A DNA stretch of 15,976 nucleotides from Dunaliella salina (taxonomy: Eukaryota; Chlorophyta; Chlorophyceae; Chlamydomonadales; Dunaliellaceae), in the NCBI GenBank assembly GCA_002284615.2, contig MU069567.1:261138-277113 (forward strand). Direction: 5' to 3'. A program made the translations under genes and the position numbers. Position 1 is the stretch's first letter, and each line of letters begins with the position of its first letter. The notes beneath the pieces are model-generated. The model saw nothing but the letters and a program-made list of their open reading frames with translations, had not been told where the DNA came from and did no database searches. Below, piece after piece: positions 1 through 9,700 of the stretch.

Positions 1-839
1 GTGTGTGTGTGTAGCGTCATTCGTGCCAGCAAAAGAACGACCATCCAGGCTTGGCTGCAATGTTATGCTTTTGTGACGCCATGTTTGCCAGCAAAGGGAC
101 GACCATCCAGGCTTTGCTGTAATGTTTGAATGCTTTTGTGACGCCATGTTTGCCAGCAAATGATGTATTTCGTGTGTGTAAGTATGGTCAGGTAAGGTCT
201 TGTAACCTCTCTTGTAGGTATAGTCAGGTAAGGTAAGGGTGCATTGCTATTCATGCCTCTAGTGGGCATATGAGCGGAATCGAGCCCCCGACCTCCAGGT
301 TTTAACCGGAAGGATGAGGGCCGGTCCTGGTGACTTAACTACACCGGTGCTCCATATGTCATGTGTGTAGCATCATATGTGTGTCAGCAAATGAATGCAC
401 ACCCGCGCTTGGTGGTAATGTAGTTTATGCTTTTGTGATGCCATGTTTGTCAGCTATATATATGTGCATCCATGCATGGCACACACATTTGTATGTAATG
501 TTTTGCACCATATGTATGATTTGGTTTTGTACTGTCACATGGCTGGCTGAAAGTCAGGTTTCCTCGCGTGAAGTAATTTAATGTAATGTAATGTTATGTA
601 CCGTCACGTCGGTCAGCAAAAAAAGGCACATCCATGGATGGCACTAACATTTGTATGTCGTCTCATTAGCTCTTTTTTGCGCTCTCACCACTTAAGCTAG
701 CTGTGTCCAGTGTAGGTTTTGAGGGCCTTATGGTGAGGCTCCTGCTAGCTTGCTAGTTAGCGGACATTCCCTCAACGCGCTCGGCCTCTGGCCTAAGCAG
801 AATTTTCTTTCCTTTCTACATAATGTTTTTTTGTACCGC
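1..839. repeat. Dispersed AGCAAA / CCATCCATGG repeat region
   Basis: No gene is visible here. The stretch is built from degenerate copies of one repeat. Two clear tandem copies of about 60-65 bp start near 28 and 89; each begins GCCAGCAAA, continues ACGACCATCCAGGCTT, and ends TTTTGTGACGCCATGTTT. Looser relatives lie at about 360-500 (TCATGTGTGTAGCATCAT, then GTCAGCAAATG and CATCCATGCATGGCAC) and 610-660 (GGTCAGCAAAAAAAGG, then CATCCATGGATG). Further relatives occur at 1480-1600 and 6425-6563. The window starts with (GT)6 followed by AGCGTCA, which matches the GTGTGTAGC motif of this family. Short ORFs inside it have no recognisable protein features. Confidence 0.7.
264..353 (-). repeat. Degenerate tRNA-derived (SINE-like) element
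   Basis: Read on the minus strand, the segment starts GGAGCACC. It has an A-box-like TGTAGTTAAGTC (332-343) and a near-consensus Pol III B box GGCTCGATTCC (276-286). Between them is a perfect 5-bp stem ACCGG/CCGGT that would sit where an anticodon arm sits, but its loop is 11 nt. The 3' end (CTCATATGCCC) does not pair with the 5' end, so no acceptor stem forms. The spacing of the two boxes is tRNA-like. I read it as a tRNA pseudogene or the head of a SINE, not a working tRNA. Confidence 0.5.
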
Positions 840-893
840 ACACACACGCGCGCACACACAGTGCCCAAAGGCTAAAGCCCATAAGAATCAACC

Positions 894-918
894 TGCACAC
901 ACGCGCGCGCGCACACAC

Positions 919-998
<80 letters not shown>
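894..998. repeat. (CA)n microsatellite with CG runs, copy 1
   Basis: About 105 bp of unbroken purine-pyrimidine alternation: a CACACGCGCGCGCGC head, then (CA)36 at about 924-996. This is a strong candidate for Z-DNA. It recurs with the same length at 6678-6782. Long Cys-Val or His-Thr ORFs over it are translation artefacts. Confidence 0.95.
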
Positions 999-999
<1 letters not shown>

Positions 1000-1637
1000 C
1001 TCTCACTTGATCCATACGCGTTGGAGCAACAGTACGCATGCGCACACACATGCTTGCACACAACTGCTCACATGGGAAGCATGCACATGCACAAGTGACT
1101 GCTCATGCATGGCGCGAAGGCACACATGCGCACCCTGGCGCAAATGCGCACGAGGGCATGCATGCACGTGCATGAACGCCTAAATGTGCATGCAAGAGCA
1201 CAGGGGGGGGCCCACAAACGTCCACGGACACACCCAAGCACAGGCAGGTGGGCAAGCAGGCATGTAGACGCCAAGCTGGAATTCGCCGCGAAGAGGACAG
1301 TGGGCCGCTGCTGGCGCTGCTCACCGCCTTACTCATTCATCGCTTGGAGTAATTTTCTTTTTACTCATTCGCACTCGTACGCACCACCTCAAGTGATTGA
1401 TTTTTCCACCAGCTGCATTTCTTACGCACAGGCCAAAAACATTATTCGTGTGTTATGATGGAATTTTTTGTGCGGGACTGTCATCTGCATCAGCAAGAAA
1501 AAGGCCAATCCATGGACGGCACAGGCATTTGTGTCTTATTTTTTTGTGCTGTCTTGTGGGTCGGCAAAAAAGAAGGTCCCATCCATGGATGGCTCTGTAA
1601 CAGTTGACATGCATTGCTCTGGCCAACCCTGCCTGCC

Positions 1638-2798
1638 TGTTGGACTCAATGTCTTCTGTCATGCATTATTATGGCCGACCCTGCATGTCTGTTGGACTCT
1701 ATGTCTTCTGAAACGCATTACTACGGCCGACCCTGCAAGCCTCCTTGACCCAGTACACTTTGAAATGCATTTTTCTGGCCAACCCTGCATGCCTGTTGGA
1801 CCTGACGTCTTCTGAAATGCATTTCTATGGCCAAACTTGCCTTCTTGACTCCATACTTTCTGATATGCATTTTACTTGCCGACCTTGCATGCCCCGTTGG
1901 ACCCCGTGTCTCCTGAAACACATTATTATGGCCGAACTTGCAGGCCCGCTTGACTCCATCCTTTTTGAAATTCACTTCTTTTACCAACCCTGCATGCCTG
2001 CTGGACTCAATGCCTTTTGAAATGCACGCAATGCCTTCTGAAATGTGCGCAATGCCTTCTGAAACGCACGCAATGCCTTGTGAAATGCGCGCAATGCCCT
2101 CTGAAATGCATGCAATGCCTTCTGAAATGCAGTTTTTTGATAATAAATGAAAGTGCATTGAATAAAAGTGCATTTCGGAAGAATGCATTCTTCTGAAATG
2201 CACGCAATGCCTGCTGGACTCAATGCCTCCTGGAACGCATTATTATGGCCCAGCCTGCCTGCTTGACTCCAAACTTTTTGGAGTTCATTTTATTTAGCTA
2301 ACCTTGCATGCCTGTTGGATTCTTCATGTTTTCTGAAATGCATTATTATGGCCGATTCTGCGCTCCTGCTTGACTCCATACTTGTAGAACAGTGTTTTTT
2401 TGCTGAACCTGCATGCTTGTTGGACTCAATGTCTTCTGAAATGCATTGCTGTGGCCGACTCTGAGTGCCTGCTTGACTCCATACTTTTTGAAATTTATTG
2501 TTATGAATGACCGACCCTGTGTGAATGCTTGACTCCATACATTTTGAAATGCATTTTACTTGCTGACCTCGCGTGCTTGTTGGACTGAATCTAATGCCTC
2601 CTGAAATGCATTATTGCGGCCGACCCTGCAAGCCTGCTTGACTCAGTACACTTTGAAATGCACTCTTCTTGCCAACCTTGCTGCCTGTTGGACTATATGT
2701 CTCCTGAGACGCAGTATTATGGTCGACCCTTTGTGAATGTCTGACTCCATACTTTTTGGAGTTCATTTTGCTTGCCGACCTTGCATGCCTGCTGCACG
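1638..2798 (+). repeat. 52-bp minisatellite array, copy 1
   Basis: Roughly 20 degenerate monomers of 52 bp fill this stretch. Two monomer types tend to alternate. One begins TGTTGGACTCAATGTCTTCT and continues GAAATGCATTATTATGGCCG. The other begins TGCTTGACTCCATACTTTTT and continues GAAATGCATTTTACTTGCCG. Both end ACCCTGCATGCC or similar, giving a 104-bp higher-order period. A partial monomer precedes it (about 1604-1637). The long minus-strand ORFs here, with recurring 7-residue peptides, reflect the repeat and are not genes. It lies in SPC3 intron 1 and repeats at 7422-8582. Confidence 0.9.
2009..2132 (+). repeat. 21-bp sub-array inside the 52-bp minisatellite
   Basis: About six tandem copies of a 21-bp unit close to AATGCCTTCTGAAATGCACGC. 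The unit equals the middle part of the 52-bp monomer, so it looks like a local expansion of a piece of that monomer. It recurs at 7793-7916. Confidence 0.9.
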
Positions 2799-2820
2799 TT
2801 ACATTTTTCCTGTGCTGCTG

Positions 2821-2888
2821 GCAGAGTAAAGCGCGTCGATAGCATGGTGAACATTTTTGAGTACAGTACCCCTGATAGCAAAGTGAAC
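2821..2888 (+). pseudogene. Two partial copies of the 5' end of SPC3 exon 2
   Basis: Just upstream of exon 2 are two fragments resembling its first 30 or so bases. The nearer one, 2859-2888, starts GAGTACAGTACCCCTGATAG and matches the exon at 28 of 30 positions by eye. The farther one, 2821-2852, starts GCAGAGTAAAGCGC and ends GGTGAAC, and is more diverged. Neither continues into the conserved NQVVLWD part. They look like relics of small tandem duplications that started at the exon edge. The same fragments occur at 8605-8672. Confidence 0.75.
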
Positions 2889-2922
2889 TTTTTGTGCGTG
2901 TGTGTGTGTATGTGTGTTGCAG

Positions 2923-2991
2923 GCAGAGTACAGTACCCCAGATAGCACAGTGAACCAGGTAGTTCTGTGGGACACCATCATCCAACAGAAG
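2923..2991 (+). CDS. SPC3: SPC3 exon 2, duplicate copy lying out of order 5' of exon 1
   Basis: This 69-bp exon of 23 codons lies between a TTGCAG acceptor and a GTGTGC donor. It encodes AEYSTP, seven residues, then the family-conserved NQVVLWDTII and QQK. It is identical to the collinear exon at 8707-8775. It lies 5' of exon 1 (6034-6114), so a transcript from this strand could not splice it between exon 1 and exon 3. It is either a second representation of one genomic exon created by assembly, or part of a real tandem duplication of the exon 1-exon 2 block. All junctions are phase 0, so a real duplication could in principle be spliced in frame. Confidence 0.85.
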
Positions 2992-3095
2992 GTGTGCTTC
3001 GCCTTTTTTTGTGTGCAATGAAAAGAGCACAGTGCCATAAAATGGCCCTCTCAGTCATGCTTATGATTATGATAAGCTTACAATCAGGTCATCTA

Positions 3096-3106
3096 GGTTC
3101 GAGTCC
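3096..3106 (+). promoter_or_regulatory. Pol III B-box match (tRNA-like fragment), copy 1
   Basis: GGTTCGAGTCC fits the tRNA T-arm/B-box consensus GGTTCGANTCC exactly. I could not build a tRNA around it: the T stem has a mismatch, no 5' strand pairs with the downstream CCCCAGT, and no good A box is visible upstream. It may be a SINE relic or chance. The second copy is at 8880-8890. Confidence 0.3.
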
Positions 3107-4743
3107 TTGCCCCAGTGTAGTGGTGTTCGCGTCCCAAGGTGACTTTCACCAAATGACTTGAAAATTTGGGAACAGGTGTACATTTGGTAAATATTAAAAG
3201 CTGCATACTTGGAATTGGGGATTTCGGCCCAGGGGTGATCTGTGTGCCCCCAAATTTCACGCTTCAGCTCAGATCACACTTGTTCTGCAATAACAGATCT
3301 GGACCTGGTCCAATCGGGACAGCTTCTGCATGAGTGAATGAGTGAGGTCAATACCTATCCATGGATGTGCTAATTTGGGAAAACCGCGGTCAAATACTTA
3401 TTCTGTGCCTGAAAATGGCAGATTTTGGTCATTTTTGGCCACATCCACCCACGAGAGCCCTATAAAAGACGGGCAAAACGGATGATCTTTAAATTGCACC
3501 CTCTTTTCAGGTGCTCATTTGCCTAAGTGCTGACACAAGAAATGGGTTTTGGTGCATTAGGTGCCTCCAGGATGATTGCCTTGGCACAAAACTTGGCATG
3601 GGGGTCCAACATGGTGTTTTGAAGGGGTTGTGGGTGGGAAATCAGGAACGTGCAGGTTGGTGGGTGCCTGATGGGGGAAACGTGCTTATTTTCCAGGGGT
3701 GAAAGCATGCAGGGTGTGGAAGCATGCTGAAGGCGTGTTCCAAAATGTGCACATGAGCTGGTAACATGAATAGCTACTTATGTGAAGAGTGGCAAAGGGT
3801 CACTTTGGGGTCAACCCTGCTATCCAATAGCTCTGGTTAGCTATCCACATGCCCCGATTTCAGCACACCGCCGTGGGCTTCTCCCTTGCCCTTGCATGCG
3901 ACCCCCTGAAAACTTTCCCAGGCCTCCCAGGCGCACTGAGCCACTGTGCAACACAGGGCCTGCAAGTTTTGGGACAGCGCATGGTCAGCTGCCCAGCATT
4001 TTGTGTTTTGGTGATGAGGTTGCAGGGGGTGTGCCAGGTGTGCTGCAGCGGTGTTCCCAAGCTTCAAATCTGTGCATTTTGACCTTATTGACTCTTGAGT
4101 GCTGGAGCTCACTGTGCAGGCCAGCTGGGGTGCATGCATGCGCAACATACCCCTTGCCACCCACACATCATGCTTACAGCTACAGCTGCAGCGGCCTGTG
4201 TGCAGGTTCTTTCTTTTACCTTGGTGCAAGCCTGGGACAGGGTGGGGCAGGCCGTCCAAGCTGCTGCTGGCTCCAGGGTGCTCATTCCTGCTGGTCAAAC
4301 CCCTGTGATAGCTGCTGTTGCTCCAGCTGTCCGGAGTCACTGCCCCAAAATTCAAATGAATGATTTATTGAATAAAAGAGAGTACTTGTGCCCCAAAAGC
4401 AGCGAGTTTGATGGCCCGTCAGAAAGGCAGCATTGTCCGACCTGTCAAAGTTTTGAACCTGACAGCTGTGCACCACAGCGCATAAAACAAGTGCGAACGA
4501 ACTCTTTAATTAGTATTTGATTACTTCAATTGCTCAGTTTGATCTGCCCGTGTTTTTTGGGGAGCGGGTCCGATCTATGTCAGGATGTACCCGTCCTGGA
4601 TCTCCCCAGCCACTGCACCATTCCAGATTCAGAAACCCAATTTTCCAACCAATTTTGCACCATAAAACCACTCATGAAGTTGAAAATGGGATTGGAGTAA
4701 TTTGGTCGGGGGGTGAACACCACTACAGTGGAACCAGCCAAAT

Positions 4744-4796
4744 CTGAGTATGCAGAACTTTCAATTTGACCCTTGTGAGCAACTCTGCATACTCAG
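4744..4796. repeat. 13-bp perfect inverted repeat (hairpin), copy 1
   Basis: CTGAGTATGCAGA at 4744-4756 is the exact reverse complement of TCTGCATACTCAG at 4784-4796, with a 27-nt loop. A close relative of the right arm, TCTGCATACTGAG, lies at 5656-5668. The arms could be remnants of terminal inverted repeats. The second copy of the hairpin is at 10528-10580. Confidence 0.8.
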
Positions 4797-5885
4797 TTTA
4801 TGCTGTTGGGTGGTCCAGGGTGGGGGGCTGGAAATCAGGCAAATCCTTGCCAGAATAGGGTCCCAGGGAACCACACCTTTGGCTTGCCTGACCCATAGAG
4901 ATGTTTAAGCATTTCATCAGGAGCATTTCCTGGGGGGTCCAGGGGGCAGGGACGGGGGTCCAGAAAATCGCCCAATTTTGGCAGGTAAATGGCGAGCGGG
5001 TATTTCTGACCAACCACTGCACCATTCGAGGTCGCGGCGCTTTTGCTGGAACAAATGAAATATTTAAAGAAACTTTAAAAACTCAGCATGTGCTCCCTCC
5101 CTCAAATTTCGGCCCTAGAGCACCTCAGATGAAAGTCCGAGTGTTCCAGTTTCATGTTTGGTTGCACAAGCATGCGGACATCAAGTGAGCATATGCTCAG
5201 GCAGGCTGACAACTGGGGTATATTTCAGTCAAACACCCAGCTGTCACTGCTTGCCAGGAGCCACTCCCTACACCTACACACCTGGGCATCCAAACTTGGC
5301 AGGTATGCCTGGGAAGCATGCTAAATAAGCCCTCATACTCAGGTTGTGGCCACAGTGCTTGCTTGACTTCCAGTTTAGCACCACTTTTGCCTGGCAGACG
5401 CACTCATGCTCTAAGTGCTTTGGGGCCCAATTTCACACCCCCTTTTTTTCACTCCATCAGGTCAGGTTTGATACAAAAACTACCCAAGAGCCAAAAAATG
5501 GAGCAAGTTCGGGTCAAAACATGCATCATGGCACCCATTTGGCTGGGAATGGCCAATTTCGGCCTAAACACCTCAAAGTATGCCCCTGGCTCACCTGCAA
5601 CACCTCATCCTCACTTTTTTGACGCAGAAGTGTTCCATGTATCAATATTAACTACTCTGCATACTGAGGTTGCTTGGAACCCTGTGGGGCAAGAACTCCT
5701 CGCTTTTTGACATAGCATGCCTGGGCTGACTTGCAGTAAGCAGAAGGGCCAGGGAGAGTTATGATGAATTAGCCTGCTTGCCTCTGCACAACATCCCTGG
5801 AAGCCCAGATCTGTATTTGTGCGAATGCATGCTTGTCAAGCCATGGTCCAGATGCGCTCGCATTTTGTGCGTGCATGCACGCGTC

Positions 5886-5911
5886 TGTGTGTGTGCGCAT
5901 GCGCGCGCGCG

Positions 5912-5965
<54 letters not shown>

Positions 5966-5975
5966 CACACACACA
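5886..5975. repeat. (TG)n-(GC)10-(AC)21 alternating tract at the copy 1 edge
   Basis: Unbroken purine-pyrimidine alternation for about 90 bp: TGTGTGTGTGCGCATG, then (GC)10 at 5901-5920, (AC)21 at 5921-5963, then ATGCACACACACA. Identity with copy 2 ends here. The tract is strongly Z-DNA-prone, and it is also where reads or chromosomes could mis-join. SPC3 exon 1 starts about 60 bp downstream. Confidence 0.95.
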
Positions 5976-6033
5976 GACCACAGCACACAGCACACAGCAC
6001 AGAGAACATCTGATGCTGATTCCTTCCATGCAG

Positions 6034-6114
6034 GCCACTCTGACATTCAGCATGGACGCGGACCTGAGGAGCGTGTTTTCCTGGAACACAAAGCAGCTGT
6101 TCCTGTTTCTTCAG
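6034..6114 (+). CDS. SPC3: SPC3 exon 1 (first exon visible; internal)
   Basis: 27 codons between a TTCCTTCCATGCAG acceptor (ending 6033) and a GTAGCG donor (starting 6115). The exon is phase 0 at both ends. It encodes ATLTFSMDADL then RSVFSWNTKQLFLFLQ. The ADL-x-x-(V/I/L)F-x-WN-x-KQ pattern is diagnostic of the SPC22/23 family and is nearest the plant version. It is an internal exon: family members have about 70-75 residues before this point, including the membrane anchor. I searched upstream frames for that anchor and did not find it. If the join at about 5921-5963 is artificial, the missing exon lies elsewhere in the genome. Confidence 0.92.
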
Positions 6115-6561
6115 GTAGCGCGTCTGCACGCATTTCACTTGTCAATTCTCTGCAACCTGCACTCTTGGATTCAAATCAATTCAATTTTGCACTCCGCAGT
6201 TCTCAGCATCCAGTTCTGCACGCACTGCACTCCACAGTTCTCTGCATTCTGCACTCTGCACTGCTGCTGCTATCACTGCTGCTGCTGCTGCCATTCATGC
6301 GCTGCGCATGCACATGCATTGTTGGGGGGAAACTAGCCAAGACCTTGCATGGTCGCGATTCCTATCGGAATGCACTACACATCCTTGCATGGCTGGGACA
6401 GGTTATGTCATGTTTTTAACATCGTGCATGTCAGCATTTTGCTGCAAGCATGCCCGTCCATGTTTGGCTGTAATGCCGTCTTAATTTTGTGATGAAAGTT
6501 TTGTCAGCTTTAATGTGCATCCATGCATGGCAGGGATGTGTGTACGTCATGTGAGTGACAT

Positions 6562-6622
<61 letters not shown>

Positions 6623-6702
6623 NACACACACGCGCGCACACACAGTGCCCAAAGGCTAAAGCCCATAAGAATCAACCTGCACACACGCGCGCGCGCACAC
6701 AC

Positions 6703-6783
<81 letters not shown>

Positions 6784-9700
6784 CTCTCACTTGATCCATA
6801 CGCGTTGGAGCAACAGTACGCATGCGCACACACATGCTTGCACACAACTGCTCACATGGGAAGCATGCACATGCACAAGTGACTGCTCATGCATGGCGCG
6901 AAGGCACACATGCGCACCCTGGCGCAAATGCGCACGAGGGCATGCATGCACGTGCATGAACGCCTAAATGTGCATGCAAGAGCACAGGGGGGGGCCCACA
7001 AACGTCCACGGACACACCCAAGCACAGGCAGGTGGGCAAGCAGGCATGTAGACGCCAAGCTGGAATTCGCCGCGAAGAGGACAGTGGGCCGCTGCTGGCG
7101 CTGCTCACCGCCTTACTCATTCATCGCTTGGAGTAATTTTCTTTTTACTCATTCGCACTCGTACGCACCACCTCAAGTGATTGATTTTTCCACCAGCTGC
7201 ATTTCTTACGCACAGGCCAAAAACATTATTCGTGTGTTATGATGGAATTTTTTGTGCGGGACTGTCATCTGCATCAGCAAGAAAAAGGCCAATCCATGGA
7301 CGGCACAGGCATTTGTGTCTTATTTTTTTGTGCTGTCTTGTGGGTCGGCAAAAAAGAAGGTCCCATCCATGGATGGCTCTGTAACAGTTGACATGCATTG
7401 CTCTGGCCAACCCTGCCTGCCTGTTGGACTCAATGTCTTCTGTCATGCATTATTATGGCCGACCCTGCATGTCTGTTGGACTCTATGTCTTCTGAAACGC
7501 ATTACTACGGCCGACCCTGCAAGCCTCCTTGACCCAGTACACTTTGAAATGCATTTTTCTGGCCAACCCTGCATGCCTGTTGGACCTGACGTCTTCTGAA
7601 ATGCATTTCTATGGCCAAACTTGCCTTCTTGACTCCATACTTTCTGATATGCATTTTACTTGCCGACCTTGCATGCCCCGTTGGACCCCGTGTCTCCTGA
7701 AACACATTATTATGGCCGAACTTGCAGGCCCGCTTGACTCCATCCTTTTTGAAATTCACTTCTTTTACCAACCCTGCATGCCTGCTGGACTCAATGCCTT
7801 TTGAAATGCACGCAATGCCTTCTGAAATGTGCGCAATGCCTTCTGAAACGCACGCAATGCCTTGTGAAATGCGCGCAATGCCCTCTGAAATGCATGCAAT
7901 GCCTTCTGAAATGCAGTTTTTTGATAATAAATGAAAGTGCATTGAATAAAAGTGCATTTCGGAAGAATGCATTCTTCTGAAATGCACGCAATGCCTGCTG
8001 GACTCAATGCCTCCTGGAACGCATTATTATGGCCCAGCCTGCCTGCTTGACTCCAAACTTTTTGGAGTTCATTTTATTTAGCTAACCTTGCATGCCTGTT
8101 GGATTCTTCATGTTTTCTGAAATGCATTATTATGGCCGATTCTGCGCTCCTGCTTGACTCCATACTTGTAGAACAGTGTTTTTTTGCTGAACCTGCATGC
8201 TTGTTGGACTCAATGTCTTCTGAAATGCATTGCTGTGGCCGACTCTGAGTGCCTGCTTGACTCCATACTTTTTGAAATTTATTGTTATGAATGACCGACC
8301 CTGTGTGAATGCTTGACTCCATACATTTTGAAATGCATTTTACTTGCTGACCTCGCGTGCTTGTTGGACTGAATCTAATGCCTCCTGAAATGCATTATTG
8401 CGGCCGACCCTGCAAGCCTGCTTGACTCAGTACACTTTGAAATGCACTCTTCTTGCCAACCTTGCTGCCTGTTGGACTATATGTCTCCTGAGACGCAGTA
8501 TTATGGTCGACCCTTTGTGAATGTCTGACTCCATACTTTTTGGAGTTCATTTTGCTTGCCGACCTTGCATGCCTGCTGCACGTTACATTTTTCCTGTGCT
8601 GCTGGCAGAGTAAAGCGCGTCGATAGCATGGTGAACATTTTTGAGTACAGTACCCCTGATAGCAAAGTGAACTTTTTGTGCGTGTGTGTGTGTATGTGTG
8701 TTGCAGGCAGAGTACAGTACCCCAGATAGCACAGTGAACCAGGTAGTTCTGTGGGACACCATCATCCAACAGAAGGTGTGCTTCGCCTTTTTTTGTGTGC
8801 AATGAAAAGAGCACAGTGCCATAAAATGGCCCTCTCAGTCATGCTTATGATTATGATAAGCTTACAATCAGGTCATCTAGGTTCGAGTCCTTGCCCCAGT
8901 GTAGTGGTGTTCGCGTCCCAAGGTGACTTTCACCAAATGACTTGAAAATTTGGGAACAGGTGTACATTTGGTAAATATTAAAAGCTGCATACTTGGAATT
9001 GGGGATTTCGGCCCAGGGGTGATCTGTGTGCCCCCAAATTTCACGCTTCAGCTCAGATCACACTTGTTCTGCAATAACAGATCTGGACCTGGTCCAATCG
9101 GGACAGCTTCTGCATGAGTGAATGAGTGAGGTCAATACCTATCCATGGATGTGCTAATTTGGGAAAACCGCGGTCAAATACTTATTCTGTGCCTGAAAAT
9201 GGCAGATTTTGGTCATTTTTGGCCACATCCACCCACGAGAGCCCTATAAAAGACGGGCAAAACGGATGATCTTTAAATTGCACCCTCTTTTCAGGTGCTC
9301 ATTTGCCTAAGTGCTGACACAAGAAATGGGTTTTGGTGCATTAGGTGCCTCCAGGATGATTGCCTTGGCACAAAACTTGGCATGGGGGTCCAACATGGTG
9401 TTTTGAAGGGGTTGTGGGTGGGAAATCAGGAACGTGCAGGTTGGTGGGTGCCTGATGGGGGAAACGTGCTTATTTTCCAGGGGTGAAAGCATGCAGGGTG
9501 TGGAAGCATGCTGAAGGCGTGTTCCAAAATGTGCACATGAGCTGGTAACATGAATAGCTACTTATGTGAAGAGTGGCAAAGGGTCACTTTGGGGTCAACC
9601 CTGCTATCCAATAGCTCTGGTTAGCTATCCACATGCCCCGATTTCAGCACACCGCCGTGGGCTTCTCCCTTGCCCTTGCATGCGACCCCCTGAAAACTTT

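Larger units (their letters stand above)
2992..5880. other. Intron-like DNA with no recognisable gene, copy 1
   Basis: About 2.9 kb with no protein I recognise. Open frames of up to 193 codons exist on both strands, for example 3782-4363 (+) and 3837-4355 (-), but they overlap each other and have Cys/Pro/Ser/His-rich, low-information content without motifs. Small signals inside are a Pol III B-box match at 3096-3106, a TATA-like TATAAAAG at 3461-3468, a 13-bp inverted repeat at 4744-4796, and a short direct repeat around CCACTGCACCATTC near 4610 and 5013. In the gene model this is intron 2 following exon 2. The content may be an old, decayed transposon. Confidence 0.6.
840..5920 (+). repeat. 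5081-bp segment, copy 1 (recurs at 6624-11704)
   Basis: This segment recurs at a constant offset of 5784 bp. All translated frames across the two copies are identical, and the internal CA tract has the same length in both. The copies first differ after 5920: copy 1 has (GC)10 then (AC)21, copy 2 has (GC)11 then a longer AC run. Inside, in order: a CA microsatellite, an unremarkable GC-richer stretch (about 1000-1470), dispersed-repeat relatives (1480-1600), a 52-bp minisatellite, pieces of SPC3 exon 2, exon 2, and about 2.9 kb of intron-like DNA. This copy lies 5' of SPC3 exon 1, so its exon 2 is out of order. Such exact identity points to an assembly redundancy or an extremely recent duplication. 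Confidence 0.95.

Noticed and set aside
264..353. Functional tRNA on the minus strand
   Set aside because: The ends do not pair and the anticodon-like loop is 11 nt, so it was kept only as a tRNA-derived repeat.
793..1098. ORFs over the CA microsatellite on both strands (and at 6431-6967 and 5759-6138)
   Set aside because: They translate simple (CA)n/(GT)n repeat into Cys-Val or His-Thr runs. They are open only because the repeat has no stop codons.
1721..2203. 160-codon minus-strand ORF with recurring EGIACIS peptides
   Set aside because: The peptide period is the 21-bp and 52-bp DNA repeat. All three frames show similar repeats and there is no domain.
3030..3120. tRNA gene around the GGTTCGAGTCC motif
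   Set aside because: There is no acceptor stem, no proper D arm and a mismatched T stem. Only the B box fits.
3782..4363. 193-codon + strand ORF and the overlapping 172-codon minus ORF
   Set aside because: They overlap each other antisense, are rich in Cys, Ser, Pro and His without motifs, lie in intron 2 and resemble no family I know.
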